In this document: one piece after another, positions 26,527-35,169 of the stretch
Numbering within the stretch: the stretch's first letter is position 1
Layout of the letters: every line of letters begins with the position of its first letter
NCBI RefSeq assembly: GCF_024198215.1
Contig: NZ_JAKCFA010000005.1
Location: forward strand, 310,001 to 374,000
Length of the DNA stretch: 64,000 nucleotides
From: Myxococcus qinghaiensis
Lineage (GTDB): Bacteria; Myxococcota; Myxococcia; Myxococcales; Myxococcaceae
Direction: 5' to 3'
Translations under genes and position numbers: made by a program
Notes under the pieces: generated by a model
What the model saw: only the letters and a program-made list of their open reading frames with translations
What the model was told of the DNA's origin: nothing
The model's database searches: none

Positions 26527-27780
26527 ATGGGAGTTCGCTGGCGCATGCCGTATCGCGCGCTCGCGCTCGCGGCCTTCGCGCTCACCACGCCCGTGCTGGC
26601 CGCGGGCGGCTTCGTCGCCGTCACCGCCAGCGGGAACGACGGCAACGTTCCCTCCAATGCCATCGACGGAAACCTCGCCACGCGCTGGTCCAGCGACGGC
26701 GTGGGGCAGTGGCTGCGTGGTGATTTGGGCGCCGTGAAGTCGGTGAGCGCGGTGGACATCGCCTGGTTCCGAGGCAATGAGCGCTCCAGCAAGTTCGTCG
26801 TCTCCACCTCCCCGGACGGCAGCGCATGGACGCAGGTGTCCTCGGGCAGCTCGTCCGGGAAGAGCACGGCCTTCGAGCGCGTGTCCTTCTCCCCCGTGAG
26901 TGCGCGCTACGTGCGCATCACCGTCAACGGCAGCACGATGAATACCTGGGCGAGCATCTCCGAGCTGGCGGCCCTCACCACCGACGTCGTCACGCCGCCG
27001 TCCACGAGCAAGGACAAGTTCGGCGTGACGATGCTCTACCCGTCCAAGAGCGGCGGCGAGGCGTGGTCGCTGGCGGACAACGCGACGTCGGATGCGCGCT
27101 TCAATCCGCAGAAGACGATTACTCGCAACTCGGATGGCTCGTGGAAGATAAAGAACAGCGCGGTGCGGCTGCTCGTCTACACCTCCACCGGCTACGACGA
27201 CCGGAAGATTCCCACGTACGACCGGGACGTGCTGGCGAGCCGGGGCTACATGCAGGCGGCCAATGACTGGCGCAACGTGGAGATGACGGGCTTCGTGAAG
27301 CTCAACGCCACGTCCGACGTGAAGGACAACTTCGACTGGTACGCGCGGGGCGGCAAGCACAACGACGACCACTCCGGCTGCGAGGGCAGCAGCTACAAGG
27401 CGGGCCTGCACTATGACGGCCGCGCCCGCTGGCAGAAGGAGACGTGGCATGTCTCCTACGAGCAGGCGTCGTACAAGACGGCCACGTCGGCGCTGAAGGG
27501 CCGCTGGGTGGGCTTCAAGGCGGTGATGCGCAACACCACCGTCAGCGGCAAGGAGGCCGTGCGGCTGGAGATGTACGTCAACGAGAACGCCGACAAGGTG
27601 ACGTGGAAGAAGGTCTACGACATGGTGGACTCGGGCACCTGGGGCGGTGACGCGCAGCACTGCGGCGGCGCCACCGGGGCCATGCCGATTACCTGGGGCG
27701 GTCCCATCGCCACGTTCCGCTGGGACAACGCCACGGACGTGGACTTCAAGTGGTTGACGGTCCGCGAAATCCAGCCGTGA
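26527..27780 (+). CDS. Secreted discoidin (F5/8 type C) domain protein
   Basis: A 417-residue exported protein. A signal peptide covers about residues 1-30 (LALAAFALTTPVLAAG). Residues about 32-150 are an F5/8 type C/CBM32 carbohydrate-binding domain (AIDGNLATRWSSDGVGQWL, ARYVRITVNGS). The C-terminal 240 residues (SKDKFGVTMLYPSKSGGEAW onwards) contain many Trp/Tyr/Asp residues and resemble the secreted polysaccharide-degrading beta-jelly-roll class (alginate-lyase-like), but catalytic residues could not be assigned. ATG 26527 has AGGA 13 bp upstream; ATG 26545 is the alternative. Confidence 0.75.
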   Translation: MGVRWRMPYRALALAAFALTTPVLAAGGFVAVTASGNDGNVPSNAIDGNLATRWSSDGVGQWLRGDLGAVKSVSAVDIAWFRGNERSSKFVVSTSPDGSAWTQVSSGSSSGKSTAFERVSFSPVSARYVRITVNGSTMNTWASISELAALTTDVVTPPSTSKDKFGVTMLYPSKSGGEAWSLADNATSDARFNPQKTITRNSDGSWKIKNSAVRLLVYTSTGYDDRKIPTYDRDVLASRGYMQAANDWRNVEMTGFVKLNATSDVKDNFDWYARGGKHNDDHSGCEGSSYKAGLHYDGRARWQKETWHVSYEQASYKTATSALKGRWVGFKAVMRNTTVSGKEAVRLEMYVNENADKVTWKKVYDMVDSGTWGGDAQHCGGATGAMPITWGGPIATFRWDNATDVDFKWLTVREIQP

Positions 27781-27978
27781 CGCGCGGGCGCTGACGCGGT
27801 GCTTCCTGGGGGCACGGTGGTTCCTCGTGCTCCCTGCCAGCGGGCGGGCCGTGACAGGTCCACCGATGGAGGCCATCAGGCCAGGAGCAGGGGAGGCCGG
27901 TGGGGCGGGGCTCCACCGGCTTCGCCCAGGGTTTGTCGGTGTCGACAGAGGCGGCGTCCCGTGCTCAGCATCGCGGCC

Positions 27979-29409
27979 ATGAATGTCCAGACCGCCACCG
28001 AGTCCTCCGACCGCATCTGGGAGAAGGAAATCCTCCCGGCGCTCGAGCGCTACATCCGCATCCCCAACAAGTCGCCTGCCTTCGACCCGGACTGGGTGAA
28101 GGCCGGACACATGGAAGCCGCGGTGCAGCTCATCGCGGAGTGGTGCCGCGCGCAGGCGCCGCACCTGCCGGGCCTCACGTTGGAGGTCATCCGCCTCAAG
28201 GACGAGCAGGGGAAGGACCGCACTCCGGTCATCTACATGGAGGTGCCCGGCACGCGCGGCGACGACACCGTGCTGATGTACGGCCACCTGGACAAGCAGC
28301 CGGAGATGACGGGCTGGCGTGAGGGCCTGACGCCGTGGACCCCCGTGCGCGAGGGCGACAAGCTCTACGGCCGGGGTGGCGCGGATGATGGTTACTCCGC
28401 CTTCGCGTCGCTGACGGCGCTGCGCCTGCTGCGTGAGCAGGGCGTGCCGCACGCGCGCACGGTGGTGCTCATCGAGGCGTGCGAGGAGAGCGGCAGCTAC
28501 GACTTGCCGGCGTACATCGAGGCGCTGGCGCCGCGCATCGGCAAGCCGTCGCTGGTGGTGTGCCTGGACTCGGGCTGCGCGAACTACGAGCAGCTCTGGA
28601 TGACGACGTCGCTGCGCGGCATGGTGGCGGGCAACCTGCGCGTGGACGTGCTCACGGAGGGTGTGCACTCCGGTGACGCGAGCGGAATCGTGGCGTCGTC
28701 CTTCCGCGTGCTGCGTCAGGTGTTGTCGCGGGTGGAGGACGAGGGCACGGGCCGCGTGACGGTGCAGGGTCTTCACGTGGAGATTCCGAAGGAGCGGCAG
28801 GAGCAGGCGCGCTCGGCGGCGAAGGTGCTGGGCGAGGAGGTCTTCGGCAAGTTCCCGTGGGTGTCTGGGATGAAGCCCATGTCGGACGACGGCTCGGAGC
28901 TGGTGCTCAACCGCACGTGGCGGCCGGCGCTGTCGGTGACGGGCGTGGATGGCCTGCCGCCGCTCCAGAGCGCGGGCAATGTGTTGCGGCCCTTCACCAC
29001 GGTGAAGCTGTCCATGCGCATTCCTCCGAGGCTGGAGCCCAAGGCGGCGCAGAAGGCGCTCAAGGAGGCGCTGGAGAAGGACCCGCCGTACGGCGCGAAG
29101 GTGAGCTTCGAGGGTGACAAGGCGAGCGTCGGCTGGGATGCGCCGCCGCTGGCGGGCTGGCTGTCGCGCGCGGTGGAGTCCGCGTCCGGCACGTACTTCG
29201 GCCGTCCGGCGATGGCGATGGGCGAGGGCGGCACGATTCCGTTCATGGGCATGCTGGGGGAGCGCTTCCCGGAGGCGCAATTCCTCATCACCGGCCTGTT
29301 GGGCCCGGGCAGCAACGCGCACGGCCCCAACGAGTTCCTGCACGTCCCCACCGGCAAGAAGCTGACGTGCTGCGTGGCCAGCGTCATCGCGGACCACTTC
29401 AAGCGGTAG
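27979..29409 (+). CDS. M20 family metallopeptidase (dipeptidase-like)
   Basis: A 476-residue cytoplasmic zinc peptidase resembling CNDP-type dipeptidases. Metal ligands are visible as MYGHLDKQ (His103, with catalytic Asp105), GRGGADD (Asp136) and EACEESGS (catalytic/ligand glutamates). GPGSNAHGPNEF near the C-terminus is the family's last conserved His block. No signal peptide is present. ATG 27979 lacks a ribosome binding site, whereas GTG 27961, in frame, is preceded by GAGGCGG; the true start may be six codons earlier. The toxin gene follows 155 bp downstream with no obvious functional link. Confidence 0.85.
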   Translation: MNVQTATESSDRIWEKEILPALERYIRIPNKSPAFDPDWVKAGHMEAAVQLIAEWCRAQAPHLPGLTLEVIRLKDEQGKDRTPVIYMEVPGTRGDDTVLMYGHLDKQPEMTGWREGLTPWTPVREGDKLYGRGGADDGYSAFASLTALRLLREQGVPHARTVVLIEACEESGSYDLPAYIEALAPRIGKPSLVVCLDSGCANYEQLWMTTSLRGMVAGNLRVDVLTEGVHSGDASGIVASSFRVLRQVLSRVEDEGTGRVTVQGLHVEIPKERQEQARSAAKVLGEEVFGKFPWVSGMKPMSDDGSELVLNRTWRPALSVTGVDGLPPLQSAGNVLRPFTTVKLSMRIPPRLEPKAAQKALKEALEKDPPYGAKVSFEGDKASVGWDAPPLAGWLSRAVESASGTYFGRPAMAMGEGGTIPFMGMLGERFPEAQFLITGLLGPGSNAHGPNEFLHVPTGKKLTCCVASVIADHFKR

Positions 29410-29564
29410 GTCGTCGCTGGTGTCTGTATTTGCCGCCGCTCCCATCCCGGGGAGCGGCGGCATGGATGGCGCAGGCGACCGTACTCCTTGGGTTGTCTGT
29501 CAGTGTCGTCTGGTACTGCCTGGGGTTGCCCGCCTTCGCCGCGGGCCTCTTGCCGGGGCCTACC

Positions 29565-30899
29565 ATGACGCTTCGTTGGGTGGTGTCGCTGCTCCTGTTG
29601 ATGGCCGTCACCGGCTGCGCGACGGGTCGAGTCGTGCGGCTGGAGACCGGGGAGGACTCTTTCGTCGTCACCCCTCACGAGGAGCCTGACGCGGAAGTGA
29701 GTGCGGCTGAACTCGAAGACGACGAATTCGAGGAGGCCGTCGCGGAGCTCGCTCGGGATGTGCGCCCCTCTCGCAATCCCATGCAGACCGCGCGGGAGCG
29801 CTTCGGCGTTCCGTCCCGGAGTGGGGTGTATGGGTATGAACGTGGCTCCTCACGACTCATCCCCCAGCGTGGAGGGGAGGTGGACGGTCCTCGGCTGCTG
29901 GAGGACTACGCGGATGAGGCGCTGACACGCGCGTACGGCCAATGGTGCACGAGGAAGGACCGACCCGGCGACTGCTTACGTCTGCTGGACGAAGGCCCGC
30001 TGCTGGCCAGCGATGGCAAGTACACGTGGGCCCTGGCCATCGCCATGGACTCGGTGTGGGAGGAGACCGCCGAAGCACTGGAGGGAATGACGGACCCCCA
30101 AGCGGTCGTCGCTGGCATCGCCGCCTCCGCGACGATGTACCTGCTCTTGTGGTCGCTGCCGGAGCCGGTGAGTAAAGGCGTGGCGGCCACCTTGACGGCC
30201 TGCCTCATCGCGTACCTGGGCGTGGACACGGTGTGGAGCATGCTGGACGGGTGGCTGACGCTGGTGCGCCAGGTGGACCGGGCGACGAGCTTCGAGCAAC
30301 TCCAGGCGGCGGGTGAGGCATACGGAGAGGTGCTCGGGGAGAACGCGGCGCGCGTCTTCGTCATGCTGGCCACGGTGGCCATCGGGAACACGGCGGGGCT
30401 GGCGGCGAAGTCAGCGGGGTTGCCGGGCTCCGCCCAGGCGGCAGTGGCGGTGGAGTCCCAAGCGGGTTTCCAGTACACGGCCATGGGCAGCGTGAGTTCG
30501 GTCGCCTTGACGGCGGAGGGGTTCACCATCGCGCTCGCTCCGAACGCCCTGGCCATGGCGAGCCGGAGAGGGCGTAGCGAGAATCATCACATCGCCACGA
30601 ACAAGAACGACGTCTCCGCCGCCCGCGGCGGGCCCTGGACGCCAAGATTCAGGGACTTGTTCACAAGGGCTGGGATGAAGTTGAAGGACCCCGAGAACGT
30701 TGTTGAAGTCGTGGGCCACAAGGGGCCGCATCCACGGCAGTATCACGAGTACGTCCATGATCGACTGAAGCAAGCCTTGGGACAGTGCCGCAAGGTGGAA
30801 GATTGCCGGAAGGCCCTTACGGATGCGCTACGTATTCTCGCCAGAGAAGCGCAGACCCCAGGAACCAAAATCCACAGGCTTTTGACTCGGGACCCGTGA
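29565..30899 (+). CDS. AHH-nuclease lipoprotein, probable polymorphic toxin
   Basis: A 444-residue predicted lipoprotein (lipobox VTGC, Cys18). Residues about 19-300 form the conserved delivery part, with acidic stretches and two hydrophobic segments (about 180-225, 265-290). From residue 341 a C-terminal nuclease module of the AHH family appears: HH at 341-342, then FRDLFTRAGM and GHKGPHPRQYHEYVH with His385, His389, His394. AHH is an HNH/ENDO VII-superfamily DNase fold used in polymorphic toxins. The module uses AGA, AGG, TTG and CTA codons that neighbouring genes avoid. The next gene, 19 bp later, is its imm11-type immunity gene. SitA toxins of Myxococcus, exchanged through outer-membrane contact, are lipoprotein toxins of this kind; membership is inferred. 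Confidence 0.82.
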   Translation: MTLRWVVSLLLLMAVTGCATGRVVRLETGEDSFVVTPHEEPDAEVSAAELEDDEFEEAVAELARDVRPSRNPMQTARERFGVPSRSGVYGYERGSSRLIPQRGGEVDGPRLLEDYADEALTRAYGQWCTRKDRPGDCLRLLDEGPLLASDGKYTWALAIAMDSVWEETAEALEGMTDPQAVVAGIAASATMYLLLWSLPEPVSKGVAATLTACLIAYLGVDTVWSMLDGWLTLVRQVDRATSFEQLQAAGEAYGEVLGENAARVFVMLATVAIGNTAGLAAKSAGLPGSAQAAVAVESQAGFQYTAMGSVSSVALTAEGFTIALAPNALAMASRRGRSENHHIATNKNDVSAARGGPWTPRFRDLFTRAGMKLKDPENVVEVVGHKGPHPRQYHEYVHDRLKQALGQCRKVEDCRKALTDALRILAREAQTPGTKIHRLLTRDP

Positions 30900-30918
30900 G
30901 GAATCTAGGAAGTCCACC

Positions 30919-31494
30919 ATGCCGAATCCGTTGCGATATTTCAGGCTCAGAGAAGACGTGCAGGGTGGGAATTGGTACCTGGGAGACCCGCTGGACGAAG
31001 CAGGCACCGAGGTCGAAGACATCTGGCAGTTCGCCCGGGGGCGGCCCATCCAGCTTGCGGGTCGCCTGAAGTTTCCCATCAGTGAGCATGGAAAGTGGTT
31101 GGACTACTGCACGGCGGGAGTTGGCATGGCTCCGATTGTCCATGTCCGAGTGGCCAACCTCTTCGCGGAGTTGGCGCCGGATGATGTGCAATTGATACCT
31201 GTCGATGTCGAGGGGCGCCCGGAACAGCATGTCATGCTCGTCGCCACGAAGCGGATCCGCTGCATCGATGACGAGGCCTCGGAAGAGGCAACGTACTACC
31301 AGCCCGAGGATGAGGTGCCGGAAAAGCTCGGCCAGTACAAAGGCATCTACGGGATGCGAATCGACCGCACGAAGGTGGGCGGAGCGAAGGTCTTCCGCAC
31401 CTGGGGGTGGGAGATCGCCCTCATCGTCTCCGAGGACATCAAGGTGGCCCTGGAGCGCGCCAACGTCACAGGGGCGAAGTTCGAGGAGGTCTGA
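30919..31494 (+). CDS. imm11/DUF1629 immunity protein for the AHH toxin
   Basis: A 191-residue cytoplasmic protein with the imm11 (DUF1629) layout: RYFRLREDV and WYLGDPLDEAG at the start, VANLFAELAPDDVQLIPVDV in the middle, AKVFRTWGWEIALIVSE and an EV-type C-terminus. This family is typically encoded next to polymorphic toxins and is taken to protect the producer by binding the toxin domain. It starts 19 bp after the AHH gene with TAGGAAG 7-8 bp before ATG. Codon use and base composition match the toxin's C-terminal module rather than the surrounding genes. Confidence 0.82.
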   Translation: MPNPLRYFRLREDVQGGNWYLGDPLDEAGTEVEDIWQFARGRPIQLAGRLKFPISEHGKWLDYCTAGVGMAPIVHVRVANLFAELAPDDVQLIPVDVEGRPEQHVMLVATKRIRCIDDEASEEATYYQPEDEVPEKLGQYKGIYGMRIDRTKVGGAKVFRTWGWEIALIVSEDIKVALERANVTGAKFEEV

Positions 31495-31824
31495 GCGCGG
31501 CGGTGCGGGCCCCACCACCGGAAGTGTCACCCACGAACGACCCACGGACCCCACGGGGCACCCTCTCCGCGCTGCTGTCGACAGTCGCCAGGACCCTCGG
31601 GGAGGTGTGTCACACGGGCTCTGTTTCATAACCCGCGCTTGCCGTGGACGTCTCGTCGCGGAGGTTGCGAGGCATTGCGCCGAAATTCTATGTCACGCAC
31701 CCCACCCGGACGGTGGTCAGGCGATTCGCTCGCGTAGCTCCTCGACAGGTAGTCCCTCTCCCGGCTCCGACCGTGTGCCCACGCACGTGGACACGTCCTC
31801 TCTCACCCCCAACGGAGCCAGACA
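31495..31824. other. Intergenic region, immunity gene / carboxylesterase
   Basis: 330 bp with no supported gene. A TTGCGA at 31665 has no convincing -10 partner. No terminator hairpin was found after the immunity gene. The lower G+C of the toxin pair fades out by about 31520. Confidence 0.4.
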
Positions 31825-33402
31825 ATGAATGTCATCAAGACGCCCCCGGTCACCACCAAGGAAGGCCAGCTGCTAGGCAAGGTGGAAGGGAAGGTTTCCG
31901 TCTTCAAGGGCATCCCCTACGCCAAGCCCCCCGTGGGCAACCTCCGCTGGCGCGCGCCGGAGCGCATCCCCGCGTGGACCGGCCCACGTGACGCGCTCGA
32001 GTTCGGTCCCTCCGCGCTCCAGTCGCGCGAGGCCTGCATCGCCGGCGGTGGCGGTGACCCCGGCAAGATGTCCGAGGACTGCCTCTACCTCAACGTGTGG
32101 ACCCCCAAGACGGACCCGGGCGCGAACCTGCCCGTGCTGTTCTGGATTCACGGCGGCGCCTTCGTCATCGGCTCCGGCTGCGTGCCTCCCTATGACGGGA
32201 CGCAAATCGCGGCCCGCAACGTGGTGCTCGTCACCTTCAACTACCGCCTGGGACACCTGGGCTTCTTCGCGCACCCGGAGTTGGAGAAGGAGAACCCGGG
32301 CGGCCCGTCCAACTTCGGCATCCTGGACCAGATGCTCGCGCTGGAATGGGTGAGGAACAACATCGCCCAGTTCGGAGGAGATCCCGGCAACATCACCATC
32401 ATGGGCCAGTCCGCCGGCGCCAAGAGCGTGCTGGCGTTCTTCACCTCGCCGCTCATCCGGGAGAAGAACCCCTTCCGCCGTGGCGTGGCCATGAGCTCGT
32501 ACGTGATTCAGGAGAAGTCCGTGGCGGACGCGAAGCTCGCGGGCGTGGCCTTCGCCCACCACCAGGGCATCCCCTGGCAACAGGCCACCATGGAGAAACT
32601 GCGCAAGCTGGACCCGGAGAAGTTCTGGATGCTCCCCTCGGACAGCATCAATGCACCGAGCCCCATCTACGGCGACTCGGTGCTCCCCCAGACGATTCGC
32701 GACAGCTTCGAGAAGGGCTCGCAGCTCAAGCTGCCCCTCATCCTCGGCAGCACGAGCGATGACTCGAGCGTGGTGTCCTCGTTCGGCATCGACCCGGCCA
32801 CCATCCTCGAGAAACTCGGGGACCTCGGTAACCTGATTCGCCAGCTCTACCCCGACGTGAGCGACGACAAGGAGATTGGCCGGCGGATGTGCCGCGACTT
32901 CGTCTTCTCCGTGACGCCGCGCCACTTGGCGAGCTTCCATTCCCATCACGGGGCCCATGCCTGGCGCTACTACTTCGAGTACCGCGCGAAGATGCTCGCG
33001 CCCCGGCAGCCCCTGGGTGTGCCCCACGGCGGAGACGTCTCCTACTTCCTGGAGACGGCCGACCACGTCCCGCCGACGGGAGACCTCTTCCAGGATGTGG
33101 ACCGGAAGTTCACCACGAACCTGGTGGAGTCCCTCGTCCAGTTCCTGCGCACCGGCACGCCAGGACCCGTGGGCGGAGTCGCCTGGAGCGAGCACACGGC
33201 GGAGAGCGACAAGCTCTTGAGGTTGGATACCACCGTTCAGATGGTGGACAACTTCGAGGGGCCCATCCTGGACGTGGCCCAACTGGTCATGCCGCTCATC
33301 GACTCCTTCGCCAAGCCGCCTCCTCCCATGCTGCCGAAGCGGACTTCGTCGACGTCGACGGCGGCCGCGAAGGGCAAGCCGAGACCGCAGGCCACTCCGT
33401 AG
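31825..33402 (+). CDS. Type-B carboxylesterase/lipase
   Basis: A 525-residue alpha/beta-hydrolase of the carboxylesterase family, acting on ester bonds. The nucleophile is Ser196 in GQSAGAK. SEDCLYLNVWTP is the family signature and FWIHGGAF forms the oxyanion hole region. GIPYAKPPVGNLRWRAPE is the conserved N-terminal block. No signal peptide is present at the assigned start, so it appears cytoplasmic, unlike many secreted relatives. GGAG lies about 8 bp before ATG 31825. The last 30 residues are a Pro/Ser/Thr/Lys-rich tail. A bidirectional hairpin lies 13 bp after the stop. Confidence 0.87.
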   Translation: MNVIKTPPVTTKEGQLLGKVEGKVSVFKGIPYAKPPVGNLRWRAPERIPAWTGPRDALEFGPSALQSREACIAGGGGDPGKMSEDCLYLNVWTPKTDPGANLPVLFWIHGGAFVIGSGCVPPYDGTQIAARNVVLVTFNYRLGHLGFFAHPELEKENPGGPSNFGILDQMLALEWVRNNIAQFGGDPGNITIMGQSAGAKSVLAFFTSPLIREKNPFRRGVAMSSYVIQEKSVADAKLAGVAFAHHQGIPWQQATMEKLRKLDPEKFWMLPSDSINAPSPIYGDSVLPQTIRDSFEKGSQLKLPLILGSTSDDSSVVSSFGIDPATILEKLGDLGNLIRQLYPDVSDDKEIGRRMCRDFVFSVTPRHLASFHSHHGAHAWRYYFEYRAKMLAPRQPLGVPHGGDVSYFLETADHVPPTGDLFQDVDRKFTTNLVESLVQFLRTGTPGPVGGVAWSEHTAESDKLLRLDTTVQMVDNFEGPILDVAQLVMPLIDSFAKPPPPMLPKRTSSTSTAAAKGKPRPQATP

Positions 33403-33414
33403 AGGGGCCCGCGG

Positions 33415-33441
33415 AGACGGGCCGACTCAGCGGCCCGTCTT
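33415..33441. terminator. Bidirectional hairpin at convergent gene ends
   Basis: AGACGGGCCG (33415-33424), loop ACTCAG, CGGCCCGTCT (33431-33440). The 10-bp stem is perfect and is followed on the + strand by TT. The kinase stop codon (33427-33429) lies in the loop, so the end of the kinase gene is part of the terminator of the carboxylesterase gene. Confidence 0.5.
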
Positions 33442-35070
33442 GATGCCCAGGTTCCCACCCTGCTGGGGACCCCCGGGGCGCTTCGAACTGGTAGTGCCAG
33501 GGGACTTGCCACCCTGGCGCCGCAGCTCCAGGCGCAGCTCGTCGTCCGCGGCGGAGATTTCACGCGTCACCGGCTCATAGCCGTTGAGCGCCAGCGTCAC
33601 CGCCACCATGGGCGCGCCCTGCTCCAGCTCCAGCTTCAGGGGCGTCACGCCGCGCTCCTCGCCGGCGATGCTCACCGTCGCGCCCGCGGGCTCGGTGGTG
33701 ACGAGCACCTCCGTCATCTTCACCGGCTCCGGCGTGGGTTTGGTCGGAGGCGGGGGCGGCTCGCGCTCCACGTGGACAGGCTGCGTCGTCGTCGTCACGG
33801 GCAGCGTCGTCGCGCCCGCGGGTCCGCGCAGCAAGACGACGGCCGCGCCCGCCAGCAGCAGTCCCACGCTCGCCGCGACGACGGGCACCCACGGAATGCG
33901 GCGCGGCTTCTCGGAGGGCGCGCGGTCCATGGGCGAGGTGCCGCGCGTGCGGTCCTGCACCACGGCCCCGACGGGAGCGGCCACCGCCTGCTGCCGCGAG
34001 CGCGTCCCCGGCGTCACGTTGCGAGGGTGCTGCCGCGACGCGGACGTGCGCCCGGCCGGGCCCCCCACGCCGCTGAGCGACGAGTTGGAGCGAGAGTCCA
34101 GGTCCGCGTCCTCGGCCAGTTGGTCCAGCTTCGCCGGGTCCGTCTCCGTGGAGATGCGGTCCGCGTACAGCTCCCGCAGGTACGCCGACAGGTGCGCGCT
34201 GCTCGAGGGCAGCCGCAGGTTGAGCGTGTAGTCCTCCAGCGCGAGCCGGAAGGCGCCGCAGTCCGGGTAGCGCTCGTCCGGCGTGGGGGCCAGCGCCTTG
34301 AGCACCACCTCGTCCAGCCCCGGCGGCAGCTTGGGGTTCAACTGCGAGGGGCGCGGCACCTGGCAGTCCTTCACCAGCCGCAGCGTCATCAAGTCCGAGT
34401 CGCCCTTGAAGAGCCGCTTGCCCGTCAGCATCTCCCACATGACGACGCCCAGCGCGAACAAGTCGCTGCGCGCGTCGATGGCCAAGCCGCTCGCCTGCTC
34501 GGGGGACATGTAGGGGTATTTGCCCTTCAGGACGCCCGTCGCCGTGTTGGCGCTGCTGGTGGCCGCCTTGGCGACACCGAAGTCGATGACCTTCACGCCT
34601 CCGTCGAAGCCGACGAGGATGTTCTGCGGTGACACGTCGCGGTGTACCAGCCGCATGGGCCGGCCCTGAACGTCCCGCGCCTGGTGCGCGTAGTGAAGAC
34701 CCGCCGCGGCATCCGCGATGACGCGCAGAATCAACCCCACCGACATCGGCTTGTTCTGCGCGCGCGAGAACTTCTCCAGCCGGCGCACGTCGTCGCCCTG
34801 GACGTACTCCATCGCCAGGCAGTGCCGTCCCTCTATCTGGGACAGGTCGAGAATCGTGATGAGGTTGGGGTGGGTGAGTCGGGCCACCAGCCCGGCCTCA
34901 TCCAGGAACATGGAAAGGAACTCATCATCCTCCGCGAGGTGCGGGAGGATGAGTTTGAGGACCACCAGCCGCTCGAAGCCCGTTCCATGCTCACGGGCCA
35001 GAAACACCTGTCCCATGCCTCCCGAGGCAATCTTCCGCAGCAACTCGTACTTACCGAATGGCACCGCCAT
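33427..35070 (-). CDS. Membrane-anchored Ser/Thr protein kinase with PEGA domain
   Basis: A 547-residue Hanks-type kinase of the sort expanded in myxobacteria. All catalytic elements are present: Gly-loop ASGGMGQVF (15-23), Lys39, HRD with Asp145, DFG at 163-165, and SPEQASG activation-segment end. It should be active and cytoplasmic. A 75-residue Ser/Arg-rich juxtamembrane linker leads to one transmembrane helix (about 393-415). The outer part has a Pro-rich stretch and a PEGA domain (about 456-525), a small sensor or surface-binding module. The palindrome 35080-35094 lies directly upstream of ATG 35070. It is convergent with the carboxylesterase. Confidence 0.88.
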   Translation of the reverse strand: MAVPFGKYELLRKIASGGMGQVFLAREHGTGFERLVVLKLILPHLAEDDEFLSMFLDEAGLVARLTHPNLITILDLSQIEGRHCLAMEYVQGDDVRRLEKFSRAQNKPMSVGLILRVIADAAAGLHYAHQARDVQGRPMRLVHRDVSPQNILVGFDGGVKVIDFGVAKAATSSANTATGVLKGKYPYMSPEQASGLAIDARSDLFALGVVMWEMLTGKRLFKGDSDLMTLRLVKDCQVPRPSQLNPKLPPGLDEVVLKALAPTPDERYPDCGAFRLALEDYTLNLRLPSSSAHLSAYLRELYADRISTETDPAKLDQLAEDADLDSRSNSSLSGVGGPAGRTSASRQHPRNVTPGTRSRQQAVAAPVGAVVQDRTRGTSPMDRAPSEKPRRIPWVPVVAASVGLLLAGAAVVLLRGPAGATTLPVTTTTQPVHVEREPPPPPTKPTPEPVKMTEVLVTTEPAGATVSIAGEERGVTPLKLELEQGAPMVAVTLALNGYEPVTREISAADDELRLELRRQGGKSPGTTSSKRPGGPQQGGNLGIKTGR

Positions 35071-35079
35071 GATGTGGTC

Positions 35080-35094
35080 GGGAGAATATCTCCC
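35080..35094. promoter_or_regulatory. Palindrome in the kinase 5' leader
   Basis: GGGAGA-ATA-TCTCCC, perfect 6-bp arms with 3-bp spacer, starts 10 bp before the kinase ATG. It covers the place where a ribosome binding site should be, so as RNA it could hide or expose the start, or as DNA be an operator. Confidence 0.4.
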
Positions 35095-35169
35095 TTTCTC
35101 ACCGTGCGGGAAATGAGCAGTCGGCTGTCACCCCACGGTGACGCGGGGGCATGAAGGTCTGGGTAGGTC

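Noticed and set aside
26518-29463. 981-codon minus-strand open frame across the discoidin and M20 genes
   Set aside because: It crosses two recognised genes and the gap between them, and its translation is Arg/His/Val repetitive without motifs.
31665-31693. Sigma-70-like promoter before the carboxylesterase
   Set aside because: TTGCGA is acceptable as -35, but the hexamer at 16-17 bp matches the -10 consensus at no more than three positions.
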